From the NCBI GenBank assembly GCA_022820825.1, contig JAJEEU010000062.1:1-64000 (forward strand): 64,000 nt of DNA, written 5' to 3'. This stretch comes from Vicinamibacteria bacterium. Lineage in GTDB: Bacteria > Acidobacteriota > Vicinamibacteria > Vicinamibacterales > UBA8438. Shown here one piece after another: positions 47,585-56,809 of the stretch. The notes beneath the pieces are model-generated. The model made no database searches and was not told where the DNA came from. It saw only the letters and a program-made list of their open reading frames with translations. Position numbers and translations under genes: made by a program. The stretch's first letter is position 1. Each line of letters opens with the position of its first letter.

Positions 47585-48289
47585 CTACTGCCTGGCGTGG
47601 CGGGACAGCATCTCGAACCAACCTTCCAGCGCCACGTCGCCGGCGGGCGGGCTCGGCTGGCGATCGAGAATGATGTCGCGGGTGTCGTACGGATACCCGT
47701 AGTAGCGCTCGTTGGCGTCGCGGTCCGAGCGCACCGTGGAACCCTCCAGGCTGACGCCGGCAAACAGGCCGCGCGAGCGCGAGTAGCTGAGGATCTCGGC
47801 CGTCAGCAGCAAGTCGGTCGCCGCTGCCGCGCTCCGTCCGACCGGTCCGGCCGCCACCGAGGCCTCGGCGCCGATCTTGAACTGGTTGCCCAGGATACGG
47901 TCCAGCCCGCGGCGGTTCATGATGAGCAGCACGATGTCGGTCGCCTGACCGCCGATCTGCAGGCCGAAGCTGGCCCCGGTTAGCGTCAGGAACGCCGGCA
48001 GCGACCACTCGCCGGTCTGGACATCGCGCGCGCTGACGATACCCCGCCCGCGGTGGCCGCCGAAGATGAAGCCGCCGCGAATGGTGGAGGGAAAGATCGC
48101 GATCGCATCGACGCTCGACATCACGGCGTTCGGGACGCCGGCGTCTTCCGCGGTCATGATCTGCCGCAGCGCGTTGGAAGAGTTCCAGATGCGGTCTGCC
48201 TCGTTGGACTGGGCGGACGCCGCCGCCGTGACGACCAGCGCCAGGCACAGCGCCACCGCCGTCGTCGAAGCGCCGCGTTGCAATCTCAT
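47585..48289 (-). CDS. Exported SYLF (YSC84) domain protein
   Basis: A 234-residue protein with a cleavable signal peptide (TAVALCLALVVTAAASAQ) and a SYLF lipid-binding domain: PNAVMSSVDAIAIFPSTIRG, SLPAFLTLTGASFGLQIGGQ, ATDIVLLIMNRRGLDRIL and AATDLLLTAEILSYSRSRGL. SYLF domains bind phosphoinositides in eukaryotes. The bacterial role is not defined. The ATG at 48289 is chosen because the signal peptide begins there. It lies 17 bases after the PQQ dehydrogenase stop. Confidence 0.85.
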   Translation of the reverse strand: MRLQRGASTTAVALCLALVVTAAASAQSNEADRIWNSSNALRQIMTAEDAGVPNAVMSSVDAIAIFPSTIRGGFIFGGHRGRGIVSARDVQTGEWSLPAFLTLTGASFGLQIGGQATDIVLLIMNRRGLDRILGNQFKIGAEASVAAGPVGRSAAAATDLLLTAEILSYSRSRGLFAGVSLEGSTVRSDRDANERYYGYPYDTRDIILDRQPSPPAGDVALEGWFEMLSRHARQ

Positions 48290-48306
48290 GCTGGCCCCAC
48301 CGCGCG

Positions 48307-50013
48307 TCAATCGCGCAACGCAAACGTCGAGAGGGCGTTCCCGGCGATGACCGCCACGTACTGCCGGCCATCCACCTCGTAGGCAATCGGGCCGTTGACG
48401 ATCTGGCCGCCGAGACTCGCCTTCCAGAGCAGGTCTCCGGTGCGGGCGTCGTGCGCCTGGAAGTAGCCCGACCGCGCGCCGGTGAACAGCAGGTCGGACG
48501 CGGTCGTCAGGATGCCGCTGCTGATCACGTCCGTCATCTCGAACTTCCAGCGCTGCTCGCCGGTCAGCGCGTCCACGGCCAGCACCGCGCCGTGTCCCGC
48601 CGCGGCCGTCCACGTATTGATCGGCCCCCGCGTCAGCCCCGGCACGACCGGCGCGCCCGGCACCGGCGCAAACATCGTCGGAATGCCGCCGATGAACGAC
48701 CGGCCCGGCTCGTATTCCTGCGGTTCACCGGCGAACACCGTGCCGTAGTCTTCCCAGGCCGGGATGTAGAACAGCTCGGTGCGCGGGCTGTAGGCCGGCG
48801 AGTACCAGTTGGTGCCGCCCTGTATGCCCGGATAGGTCGGCGCACCGGGCGGCTGCGGCGTCTCGATCGGCCGCCCGCTGTCGTCCAGGCCCTCCGCCCA
48901 GTTCACGCTGACGAACGGCACGCCGTCGAGGAAGCGGCCCGTCGCCCGGTCCAGCACGTAGTAGAACCCGTTGCGGTTGGCCCACAGCACCACCTTGAAC
49001 AACTGGCCGCCGCGCTCGATGTCCGCCAGCACCGGAATCTGCACCGCGTCGTAGTCGTAGGGGTCGTTGGGCGTGAACTGGAAGTGCCAGCGGATCTCGC
49101 CGGTGTCGGCGTCGAGCGCCACCACCGAGTTGGAGTACAGGTTGTCGCCGGGCCGCTGCTCGCGGTAGAAATCCGGCCCCGGATTGCCGATGCCCCAGAA
49201 GAGCAGGTCGAGCTCGGGGTCGTACGATCCGGTCAGCCAGGCCGCCGCCCCGCCGTGCATCCACGCCTCCGGGTCGCAGTAGGTTTCCGGATTGGGCGGG
49301 CACGGCTCCCAGGTTTCGTGGCCCCTCTCGCCGGGGCCGGGAATGGTGTGGAAGCGCCAGACCTCCTCCCCGGTGGCGGCGTCCAGCGCCAGGATGAAGC
49401 CGCGGATGCCCCGGTCGCCGCCGGCCGTGCCCAGGACCACCATGTCCTTGACGGCCAAGGGCGCCAGGGTCAGCGAGTACGCGAGGTCTTTGTCGGCGAC
49501 CTCGACATCCCACAGTTGGGCGCCGGTGGCCGCGTCGACGGCCACGACGTGGGCGTCGAGCGTGCCCATGAAGAGGCGGTCGCCCAGCACCGCCACGCCG
49601 CGGTTGTTCGATCCGCAGCAGGCGCGGTGGTCGGAGGGCGTCGGATAGCTGTAGACCCAGAACACGCGCCCCGTGCGGGCGTCGAGCGCCACGATGTCGT
49701 TCGGCCGCTGCGTCAGGTACATCACGCCGTCAACGACCAGCGGCGTCGACTGCCACGGGCCGTGCACCGGCGTCTGGTACACCCACTGCAACTCGAGATC
49801 CCCGACGTTGTCGGGCGTGACCTGATCGAGCTCGCTGTAGCGCTGGCTGAAGTAGGTGCCGGAATACGTCAGCCAGTTGTGCGGCTCGGCCGGCGCGCCC
49901 TGCAGCCGCGCGAACGGCACCTGCGCCGCCACGCCGGCCGCAAGCACCAGCCCCAGGGCGGCCGCCAGCAGCCAGACGGCGGTGAAGCTCCGGCCCGTAG
50001 ACATACGCCGCAT
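48307..50013 (-). CDS. PQQ-dependent alcohol dehydrogenase with lanthanide-type Asp pair
   Basis: A periplasmic quinoprotein of 568 residues with signal peptide (residues 1-31) and an eight-bladed propeller. Tryptophan-docking repeats such as VVALDADTGEIRWHFQF recur. The adjacent Cys pair that covers PQQ is DHRACCGSNNRG (132-133). Metal/PQQ ligands include D200 (where Glu is usual), N277 (GIGNPGPDF) and D320 in PNDPYDYDAVQ. D322, two residues on, is the extra Asp typical of lanthanide-dependent enzymes such as XoxF and PedH. The dihaem cytochrome c gene lies 16 bases upstream and is the likely electron acceptor. The substrate is unknown, perhaps an alcohol. Confidence 0.88.
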   Translation of the reverse strand: MRRMSTGRSFTAVWLLAAALGLVLAAGVAAQVPFARLQGAPAEPHNWLTYSGTYFSQRYSELDQVTPDNVGDLELQWVYQTPVHGPWQSTPLVVDGVMYLTQRPNDIVALDARTGRVFWVYSYPTPSDHRACCGSNNRGVAVLGDRLFMGTLDAHVVAVDAATGAQLWDVEVADKDLAYSLTLAPLAVKDMVVLGTAGGDRGIRGFILALDAATGEEVWRFHTIPGPGERGHETWEPCPPNPETYCDPEAWMHGGAAAWLTGSYDPELDLLFWGIGNPGPDFYREQRPGDNLYSNSVVALDADTGEIRWHFQFTPNDPYDYDAVQIPVLADIERGGQLFKVVLWANRNGFYYVLDRATGRFLDGVPFVSVNWAEGLDDSGRPIETPQPPGAPTYPGIQGGTNWYSPAYSPRTELFYIPAWEDYGTVFAGEPQEYEPGRSFIGGIPTMFAPVPGAPVVPGLTRGPINTWTAAAGHGAVLAVDALTGEQRWKFEMTDVISSGILTTASDLLFTGARSGYFQAHDARTGDLLWKASLGGQIVNGPIAYEVDGRQYVAVIAGNALSTFALRD

Positions 50014-50029
50014 TGTTGACTCCCGCCCC

Positions 50030-50800
50030 TTACCGCTTGAGGGAAACGAGATACGCCAGCACGTCCGCCAGCTCCTGCTCTTCGAGCTCGTCCCCGTAGG
50101 AGGGCATCGGCGACTCGGTGTGCACCGTGAACTGCTGCAGGCGGTCCTTGTCGAAAGAGCGCAGCCGGCCCTGGTCGTCGATGATCTGCACCGTGTAGGT
50201 GTCCTCGTTGAGCCGGCGGCCGTTGAAGCGCTCGCCGGCGGCCGTCACGATCTCCACCGGGCGATCGATGGGCCGCATGGTTCCGGTCGGGTCGAGCAGC
50301 GAGCGGCGCAGCGCGCTCGGCGCCCGCGTGGTGCCGATCGACGTCAGGTCCACCGAACCGCGCGGACCTTCCTGTCCGACGCGGTGGCAGCTCAGGCAGT
50401 CGCCCTTGCCCTCGAAGATGGTCCGCCCCCGCGCTTCGTCACCCAGCGTGACCGCATCCAGCTCGAAGTTGGGATTCCGCAGGAAGGCGATGATGCCGGT
50501 CATTTCCGCCGAGTCCAGGTCGAACGCCAGCATGCCTGTGTCGGGAATCCCGTTGGCGATGAGCGCCCGCAGGTCCCGGTCGGACACCGCCCGCCGGAAC
50601 TGGCCGCTGCGGAGGTTCACGCCGGCGATGCCGTCGCCGGAGTCGCCGTGGCAGGTCACGCACTGCGAACGGTAGACGCTCAGGCCGTACTCGATGTCGG
50701 CCGGGTCGTAGTCGCCGTGATCCTGGGCCTGCGCCAGACCGCTCGTGCAGAACAGCAGCGCCGCGCAGACTGACAGCCGTCGGAAGATTGGTCGGCTCAT
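50030..50800 (-). CDS. Exported dihaem cytochrome c
   Basis: A 256-residue periplasmic protein with a signal peptide ending near AQAQD and two c-type haem sites: SQCVTCHGDSGDG near residue 50 and DCLSCHRVGQEGP near residue 135. Met ligands are plausible in NGIPDTGMLAF and ESPMPSYGDELE. A beta segment (PVEIVTAAGERFNGRRLNED) follows the second site. It is the first gene of the pair with the PQQ dehydrogenase, to which it probably passes electrons onward toward the respiratory chain. Confidence 0.92.
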   Translation of the reverse strand: MSRPIFRRLSVCAALLFCTSGLAQAQDHGDYDPADIEYGLSVYRSQCVTCHGDSGDGIAGVNLRSGQFRRAVSDRDLRALIANGIPDTGMLAFDLDSAEMTGIIAFLRNPNFELDAVTLGDEARGRTIFEGKGDCLSCHRVGQEGPRGSVDLTSIGTTRAPSALRRSLLDPTGTMRPIDRPVEIVTAAGERFNGRRLNEDTYTVQIIDDQGRLRSFDKDRLQQFTVHTESPMPSYGDELEEQELADVLAYLVSLKR

Positions 50801-50845
50801 GCTTGTCCTCCCGCGAAGCCCGGATTATAGCCCCCGCCCGGCAGC

Positions 50846-53041
50846 TCAGAACCGGTGCGTGTAGTTGAGCTTTGTAGTGGCGCCCCGCGACAGCGTCTCC
50901 CAGCGGTCGTCCGTCGACCGCCAGTTCTCAGTGTAGACGAAGTAGAAGTCGCGTCCCGGCCGCAGAATCCAGCGCAACCGCAGGTACAGACCCGACACCG
51001 CCGTCACGGTGTCGTACTGGAGGTTCCCGTCGAACGCCACCCAGGGGCTGGCGTGCCAACTGCCGAGCAGCCTGATCAGGTTGGTCTCGAAACGCCCCTG
51101 GAACAGGTCGACGTCCTCGTGCTCCCATTCGGTAGTGGCGGTGACGCCGGCCAGCGGCCGTGCGGTGAACGCGAGCTCCACCGCCGTGCGCTGGCCGGAC
51201 CAGAACTCCCCGAAGTTGACCGACGCCCGGGCAGACAGGCGGCGGTGAGCGGCGCTCTCGGCGTTCAGCTCCCAGGCGTCGAACCGGTAACGCCCTACCG
51301 GCAGCACCACCCCCGGATTGATGTGGAATGGCTCTTCGAGCAGCTCGAAGCGGAAGTTGCGCCGCAGGTCGAAGCGGTCGCCGCTGTCGTAGACCACGCC
51401 CAGCAGCTCCAGCCCGGTCTCGCGCGTCAGCAGCCGGTTGTGCAGGTCGGACAGGTGCTCGTGGTAGACGCCGAACTCGAGGTTGCGCACGCCGTCGAAC
51501 CAGTCGGGGCGCGGCGCGTAGCGCACGACCGGGTTCGCGCGGCGGAACCCGCGGCGCTGCACGAAGCCGACCGCCGGGTCCCACGCCTCGCCGAACTCGC
51601 GGTACGAGAGGTGCGCCCGCCACACGTCGTTCGGGTAGTTGATGCGGAACCCGCGCGACGAGCGGTCCGCCGCGCCGTCGATGCCGCCCCGCTCCGGATC
51701 CGTGTGCACCACGTAGAACGCCTGCATCTGCAGGTTCTTGTCGCCCAGGAACGTCGAGGTGAAGAGGTCGAGGTCCACGCCCGCGGTGTGCCTGTCCACC
51801 GGCGCCGGCACCCCCCCCGAGGCGGCGGTCGAGCGGCGCGTGTAGATGAAGCCGATGCTTGACTGCGCGAGGAAGTTGCGCTTGACCCGGCCGACGGTGA
51901 ACTGCTCGGCCGGCCGGCCGTCCACCGGCCCGGTGCGGACCTGCAGGAAGCCGAGGTCGTACGCCCCGGCCTGCCCGGCCAGCCGCGCGCCGTACTCGAT
52001 GGGGATGACCCGCCCCTCGTCGAGGCCGATGCGCCGGCTGAAGTACGGATTCACCGCGTTGAGCGGCGCGAACTCGAAGATGCTCGCGCTCTCCAGGAAG
52101 AAGTCCCGCTGCTCGGGATAGAAGAGCGGGAAGCGCGTCAGGTTGACGCGCCGCCGGTCGACCTCGGCCTCCGCGAAGTCCGTGTTGACCGTCACCGCCG
52201 CACGCAGGTTGGGGGTGACGCTGTAATTGACGTCGATGCCGGCGTCGGGCGTCGTCTCGGTCGGCTCGCCCGCCACGTCGCGCCAGACCGCCGCCCCGTA
52301 CGGGACGACCTCCAGGCCCAGGCCCTGGGTCACGTCCTGCAGTCCCGTGAGCCGTCCCGCGTGGATCGGCCGCAGCAGGCCCTGGTTGCGGCGGTAGCCG
52401 GACCACACCAGCTCCTCGTTCTTGCGCCGCACCGTGCGCTGGAAGTTGATGCCCCACGCGTCCGCGGACTCGTCGAAGTTGAGCGTGCGGAACGGGATGC
52501 GGATCTCGGCCGACCAGCCGAACGGGCCGCGGGCGGCGCGCGCCTCCCACACGCCGTCCCAGGCCTTGTTCACCCCCGCGTAGCCCGTGTTGCGCACCAG
52601 GCCGTCGCCCATGAGCCCGGCCGGATTGGTCTCGAAGAAGTACGCCGTGCGGCCGTCGAGGAACGTGTCGAGGATCAGCATGAAGCGGTCGTCCGAGGTC
52701 AAGTCGTGGTCCCGCTGCCGCTGATGGCCGAGGATGCCGTCCGGATCGCTGTCGTGCAGCGTTGCTCCTATGTACAGGTTGTCCGCGTCGAACGCCACGC
52801 GCACCTCGGTCCGCTCGGTGGGCTGCTGCCCCTCCACGGGTTCCTGCTGCAGGAAGCCGCCGGCGACCGCCGCGCGCGTCCACGCCGCCTCGTCGAGCCG
52901 GCCGTCGAGGGCGATCCGCTCGTCCGGCGCCAGCGGCAGGGCCCGCACGCTGCGCGCAGCATTGGCGTCCTGCGCCTGCAGCGGAACCTGTGCCCAACCC
53001 ACCGCGCACACCAGGACAAAAAGGACGAGCAGGCCGCGCAC
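50846..53041 (-). CDS. CBM9-like/DUF5916 outer-membrane protein
   Basis: A 731-residue protein starting at the GTG at 53041, where a signal peptide begins (VRGLLVLFVLVCAVGWAQ). Residues about 40-210 form a family 9 carbohydrate-binding-like domain (ERIALDGRLDEAAWTRA, VRVAFDADNLYIGATLHDSD, WGINFQRTVRRKNEELVWSG). The rest is a DUF5916 domain of alternating beta strands ending in TTKLNYTHRF, a terminal Phe typical of outer-membrane barrels. The frame stays open 132 codons upstream, but that part is the interspersed repeat. The gene is divergent from the propeller gene at 53236. The ligand is unknown. Confidence 0.85.
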   Translation of the reverse strand: MRGLLVLFVLVCAVGWAQVPLQAQDANAARSVRALPLAPDERIALDGRLDEAAWTRAAVAGGFLQQEPVEGQQPTERTEVRVAFDADNLYIGATLHDSDPDGILGHQRQRDHDLTSDDRFMLILDTFLDGRTAYFFETNPAGLMGDGLVRNTGYAGVNKAWDGVWEARAARGPFGWSAEIRIPFRTLNFDESADAWGINFQRTVRRKNEELVWSGYRRNQGLLRPIHAGRLTGLQDVTQGLGLEVVPYGAAVWRDVAGEPTETTPDAGIDVNYSVTPNLRAAVTVNTDFAEAEVDRRRVNLTRFPLFYPEQRDFFLESASIFEFAPLNAVNPYFSRRIGLDEGRVIPIEYGARLAGQAGAYDLGFLQVRTGPVDGRPAEQFTVGRVKRNFLAQSSIGFIYTRRSTAASGGVPAPVDRHTAGVDLDLFTSTFLGDKNLQMQAFYVVHTDPERGGIDGAADRSSRGFRINYPNDVWRAHLSYREFGEAWDPAVGFVQRRGFRRANPVVRYAPRPDWFDGVRNLEFGVYHEHLSDLHNRLLTRETGLELLGVVYDSGDRFDLRRNFRFELLEEPFHINPGVVLPVGRYRFDAWELNAESAAHRRLSARASVNFGEFWSGQRTAVELAFTARPLAGVTATTEWEHEDVDLFQGRFETNLIRLLGSWHASPWVAFDGNLQYDTVTAVSGLYLRLRWILRPGRDFYFVYTENWRSTDDRWETLSRGATTKLNYTHRF

Positions 53042-53122
53042 GGCGGGGCCCGGCGGTCGCGGCGCGGGGCGAGGGGCCCCCGCTAGCGGTCGCCGGGGGT
53101 TTGGGGCGCAGCCCCAAGCAAC
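53031..53122 (+). repeat. Interspersed GC-rich repeat, copy 3
   Basis: About 92 bases matching copy 1 (9581-9674): AGGCCGCGCACGGCG at the left, a GGGGCGAGGGGCCCCCGC block, and the hairpin TTGGGGC-GCA-GCCCCAA at the right. Its left end overlaps the start codon of the DUF5916 gene and it sits between two divergent genes. Confidence 0.75.
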
Positions 53123-53235
53123 GATGCCGCCGTGCCGGCGCTCAGCCCGCCCGCCCGCGCCTTGCACTTTCGGGAGCCTTGCGACAAGATTCGCAGATGA
53201 TCGTCCGGGCAGGAGGCACCATGAAGTCTCAGTAG

Positions 53236-54570
53236 ATGATTGCTGTCGCCGCGGCGCTGCTGCTGGCGGCCGGTTCCTTGGGCGTCCCCGCCGCGTCGGC
53301 CGAAGACAACTGGCCGCAGTTCCGCGGGCTCCGGGCCGGTGTGGCAGAGGATAGCCCAACCCTGCCGGAAACCTGGAGCCAGACCGAGAACGTCGTCTGG
53401 AAGATGCCCATCCCGGGCCACGGCTGGAGCTCTCCAATCGTCTGGGACGACCTGGTCGTCGTCACGTCCGCTGTCAGCGACGATCCGGGTCCGGGCCCGC
53501 AGCTCGGGTTGTACGACGGCCATTCGTCGGCCGCCATTCCGACCGCGATTCATCGCTGGATGGTCTACGGCCTCGACCGCGATTCCGGCCAGGTGCGCTG
53601 GGAGCAGGAGGTGCGCGCGTCGCCGCCGCCGATCGCCCGCCACGGCAAGAACACCTACGCGTCTGAGACGCCCGTCACCGACGGCGAGCGCATCTACGTC
53701 TACTTCGGCGGCATCGGCCTGTATGCGTTCGACATGGACGGCAACCCGGTCTGGTCGAAGGAGATGGAGCCCCTGGAGTACCGGCACGGCTGGGGCGGCG
53801 GCGCCTCGCCGGTGGTGCACGACGACCGCCTCTACATCGTGAACGACAACGACGGCCAGTCGTTCCTCGCGGCGTACGACAAGCGGACCGGCGAGGAGGT
53901 CCTGCACGTCGACCGCGACGAGGGCAGCAACTGGGCCACGCCGTTCATCTGGGAAAACAACGTCCGCACCGAGATCGTCACCGCCGGCAGCGACAAGGTG
54001 CGCTCCTACGGCCTCGACGGCGAGCTGCTGTGGGAGCTCACCGGCATGACCTGGATCACGTCGCCCACGCCCTACGCCAAGCACGGGCTGCTGTATATCA
54101 GCTCCGGCTTCCTGGCGGACGCCGTGCGCCCGGTGTACGCCATCCGGCCCGGAGCCATCGGCGACATCACGCTGGGGGAGGGCCGCGACCGCAACGAGTA
54201 CATCGCCTGGTCGAACCCGAAGCTGGGCACTTACAGCACGACGTCGCTTGTGTACGGGGACTTCCTCTACACGCTCCTCGACCGCGGCTTCCTGATCTGC
54301 ACCGACGCCCGGACCGGCCGCGAGGTCTATTCGCGCAAGCGGATCGCGCGGCGCGCCACGGCGTTCACCGCCTCGCCATGGGCGTACAACGGCAAGATCT
54401 TCGTGCTGAGCGAGGAGGGCGAAACGTTCGTGATCAACGCCGGCCCCGATTACGAGGTGCTCGGCAGCAACGCGCTCGACGAGATGGCCATGGCCACCCC
54501 GGCCATCGCCGACGGCAGCCTGTACATCCGGACGGCCGGGCACCTGTACCGCATCCAGGAGACGCCGTAG
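53236..54570 (+). CDS. Exported PQQ-like beta-propeller protein; amber codon just upstream of the ATG
   Basis: A 444-residue propeller protein with signal peptide (AVAAALLLAAGSLGVPAASA) and outer-membrane-assembly/PQQ-like repeats (WPQFRGLRAG, IHRWMVYGLDRDSGQVRWEQ, ERIYVYFGGIGLYAFDMDGN, VWSKEMEPLEYRHGWGG). It lacks the Cys pair and catalytic Asp of PQQ dehydrogenases, so it is probably a structural or binding propeller. AGGAGG at 53211-53216 points to the ATG at 53221, but that frame reads Met-Lys-Ser-Gln-TAG before the ATG at 53236. Without the TAG, the Lys would supply the missing positive charge of the signal peptide. Either reinitiation occurs or the TAG is a lesion. Confidence 0.85.
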   Translation: MIAVAAALLLAAGSLGVPAASAEDNWPQFRGLRAGVAEDSPTLPETWSQTENVVWKMPIPGHGWSSPIVWDDLVVVTSAVSDDPGPGPQLGLYDGHSSAAIPTAIHRWMVYGLDRDSGQVRWEQEVRASPPPIARHGKNTYASETPVTDGERIYVYFGGIGLYAFDMDGNPVWSKEMEPLEYRHGWGGGASPVVHDDRLYIVNDNDGQSFLAAYDKRTGEEVLHVDRDEGSNWATPFIWENNVRTEIVTAGSDKVRSYGLDGELLWELTGMTWITSPTPYAKHGLLYISSGFLADAVRPVYAIRPGAIGDITLGEGRDRNEYIAWSNPKLGTYSTTSLVYGDFLYTLLDRGFLICTDARTGREVYSRKRIARRATAFTASPWAYNGKIFVLSEEGETFVINAGPDYEVLGSNALDEMAMATPAIADGSLYIRTAGHLYRIQETP

Positions 54571-54573
54571 TCC

Positions 54574-55608
54574 GTGAAGACCCGGATCGCAGCCGCACTC
54601 GCCGCGGTCCTGAGCGGCAGCGCCGCGCTCGCGCCGGCGCTTGCCCAGGAACGCTCGCTGGAACGCATCGGGTTCATCCCCGGGCCGGCCGCATTCGTAC
54701 ATCTGCATGAAGGAATCGCGTACGTCGCGGATGGCCCCACCGTGCGCCTGTACGACGTGTCCGACCCCACGGCGCCGGCGGCGCTCGGGTCGCACACGTT
54801 CCCCCAGAACATCTACGGCGTCCGCGTGTCCGGGTCGACGGCGTACGCCGCCATCGACTTCACCGGCCTAGGGATAATCGATGTCTCGGACCCGGCGGCG
54901 CCGGTCGCGCTCGGCTCGTATCAGACCCCGGGGCAGGCGCTCGCCGTGGACGTCAGCGGGACCACGGTCGTCGTCTCCAACCGCCTCTCCGGCCTGGAGG
55001 TGGTCGACGCGTCGGACCCGTCCGCGCCGGTGCTGGTCGGCTCCTATTTCACCGAAGGGTACGGGACGGATGTCAAGGCCGTCGGCTCGTACGCCTACGT
55101 CGTGGATCGGCCCGGCGGGCTGTCGATCGTCGACCTCGACCAGTCGAGCGACTCGGACGAGTTCGAGGCCGCCGGCATGGTGGGCTCGACCGAGCGCCCC
55201 GCCACCACCGCCGCGGTCAGCCTCGATCCGGACGCCCCCGGCGCCACGCTTGCGGCCATCGTCACCACCGACACGCTGCTGGAGCTGTTCGACGTGTCGG
55301 ATCCTTCAGCGCCGGTTGCCGTGGGCGCCTACCGCCATCCGCAGCGCCCCGCGCAGGGGGTCAACATCGCCGCGCCGCGCGTGCGGTTCGAGGGGTCGCT
55401 CGCCTACATCGCCGACGTCTTTCCGCCGTTCCTGGTGCAGGTGGTCGACCTGTCGAATCCCGCGCAGCCCGCGCTCGTCACGACCTACGAGCCGTCGGGT
55501 CCGCCGCGCGACGTATCCGTATCGGGCTCGCTGGTGCTCGTGGCCGTAGGGGCGGGTCCCGCCGGCTCCGGCGAGCCTGGCGTGGACATTCTGCGTCTGG
55601 GTTCGTAG
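54574..55608 (+). CDS. Exported LVIVD-repeat propeller protein
   Basis: A 344-residue protein with a signal peptide (RIAAALAAVLSGSAALAPAL) and LVIVD repeats, each of the form YAAIDFTGLGIIDVSDPAAP, SGLEVVDASDPSAPVLVGSY, DTLLELFDVSDPSAPVAVG and LVQVVDLSNPAQPALV. Such repeats form a beta-propeller in secreted or surface proteins of unknown function. The start is GTG, three bases after the previous gene, so the two form an operon and may act together. Confidence 0.88.
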   Translation: MKTRIAAALAAVLSGSAALAPALAQERSLERIGFIPGPAAFVHLHEGIAYVADGPTVRLYDVSDPTAPAALGSHTFPQNIYGVRVSGSTAYAAIDFTGLGIIDVSDPAAPVALGSYQTPGQALAVDVSGTTVVVSNRLSGLEVVDASDPSAPVLVGSYFTEGYGTDVKAVGSYAYVVDRPGGLSIVDLDQSSDSDEFEAAGMVGSTERPATTAAVSLDPDAPGATLAAIVTTDTLLELFDVSDPSAPVAVGAYRHPQRPAQGVNIAAPRVRFEGSLAYIADVFPPFLVQVVDLSNPAQPALVTTYEPSGPPRDVSVSGSLVLVAVGAGPAGSGEPGVDILRLGS

Positions 55609-55662
55609 AACAACCGATTCGCGCATCACGCAGGCCGATCGCGGCCTGTCCACCCTCGGTGC

Positions 55663-56427
55663 GTGAGCGAGAAACCGTTGCAACCGCATCGTGGGAGGAT
55701 GGTCTTGTGCAACCGCACGCTGCCTGAATGGGAGGCAGACGACTTCGTAACGAAGTTCGACCGTCTGCCCGGGCCGGGGTTTTTCCCGGTGCACGACGGC
55801 CGCTTCGAGGGCTGCGGCGCGGGTACGCCCCCGCGTGTCGTGTTCTTCGGATCGAACTGGGGAACCTTGAAGTCGTACGGGGCGTGCGCCAGCGACCTGC
55901 GCTCACGCGGACGATGCGGTTGCCCCAAGTCTCCTACGGACTGGAATCTGCGCTGCGTCGTGGAGGACGCCGGCATCGATCCCTGCGCCTGCCATCTGAC
56001 GAACGCCGTGCTGGCGCTCGCCGATGTCGAGCGGGACACGAAGGCTAACGAAGTGTATTGGGGTCATAAGCTCTACTTGCAGCACTGTGGGAAATACCAC
56101 CAGCAGTGGCTGAAAGAGTACGCGCCGCGCCACGCGGTGATCATGGGGTCCTGGAACCTCGAAGGGTACGCCAGGTTCATATGGCCGGAGTTGTTCGAGC
56201 AGAGCGCCGCGTGGCATCGTGTGACACTTGGACAGATATTCGCCGGTGACGATCCGGACAAGTGGAACGATGTTGTGACGGCCGACTCGGGCCTGACCGT
56301 GCAAGTGATGTACCACCCTTCGATGAAGCAAGCCCATCCCAAAGGGCGCGGGCCGTTACACCGCAAAGCAGTTTGGGAGAGAACCGTGGCGCAGTTGCGC
56401 CGCTTCGGCGCCTGCCTGTCGGGATGA
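55663..56427 (+). CDS. Uracil-DNA-glycosylase-fold-like protein
   Basis: A 254-residue protein. The segment PPRVVFFGSNWGTLKSYG resembles the first strand and water-activating loop of the uracil-DNA glycosylase superfamily. CACHLTNAVLALADVE and the later VQVMYHPSMKQA, with His-Pro-Ser, resemble its downstream motifs. It has several extra Cys (YGACASDLRSRGRCGC, CVVEDAGIDPCAC) that could hold an iron-sulfur cluster or zinc. I am not certain of the family. The start is GTG. The gene lies in a small patch of accessory genes. Confidence 0.5.
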   Translation: MSEKPLQPHRGRMVLCNRTLPEWEADDFVTKFDRLPGPGFFPVHDGRFEGCGAGTPPRVVFFGSNWGTLKSYGACASDLRSRGRCGCPKSPTDWNLRCVVEDAGIDPCACHLTNAVLALADVERDTKANEVYWGHKLYLQHCGKYHQQWLKEYAPRHAVIMGSWNLEGYARFIWPELFEQSAAWHRVTLGQIFAGDDPDKWNDVVTADSGLTVQVMYHPSMKQAHPKGRGPLHRKAVWERTVAQLRRFGACLSG

Positions 56428-56809
56428 CGAATGGGGCGTTTCCGCACTCCAGCCTCGACCCGCATTTCTCACGTCGCAAAGCCGGCGACGCTGTCATGTG
56501 GCTATACCAAGAACTCGAGCGAAGTTTTGCGGACAGTCGACTCCCAACGGTCTGAGCCGGCAATCCCGCACCAGAAGACCGCTGTTCAGTGGCTGAATGC
56601 ACCCATGACGCCGTGTGGTAGCATCGGCAAGTAGCGCCTCGGCATCGCGGGAGTACTTCATCGGCCGGTGTGGGATTCTCGGCGAACCGCCGCCGGCCGA
56701 GGCCAACTCTTCGAGCGCGATGTGCTGCTTAGCGCGCGGCGTTCGCGAAGACGCCACCAACTGGATGTCCTGACAATTACGCGGTTCACACCGCGCCTCA
56801 GAGCAAAAC
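56428..56809. other. Intergenic region, nothing recognised
   Basis: A 382-base gap with lower GC than the core genome. Short frames occur on both strands but none has a ribosome-binding site plus plausible composition. I found no tRNA fold, terminator with U-tract or direct repeat. Confidence 0.5.

Noticed and set aside
50928-53117. 729-codon minus-strand frame parallel to the DUF5916 gene
   Set aside because: It is a +1 shadow of the real frame, rich in Arg/Gly/Ala, without domain motifs.
53083-54795. 570-codon minus-strand frame across the propeller gene
   Set aside because: Shadow composition, and it overlaps a gene with a signal peptide and clear propeller repeats.
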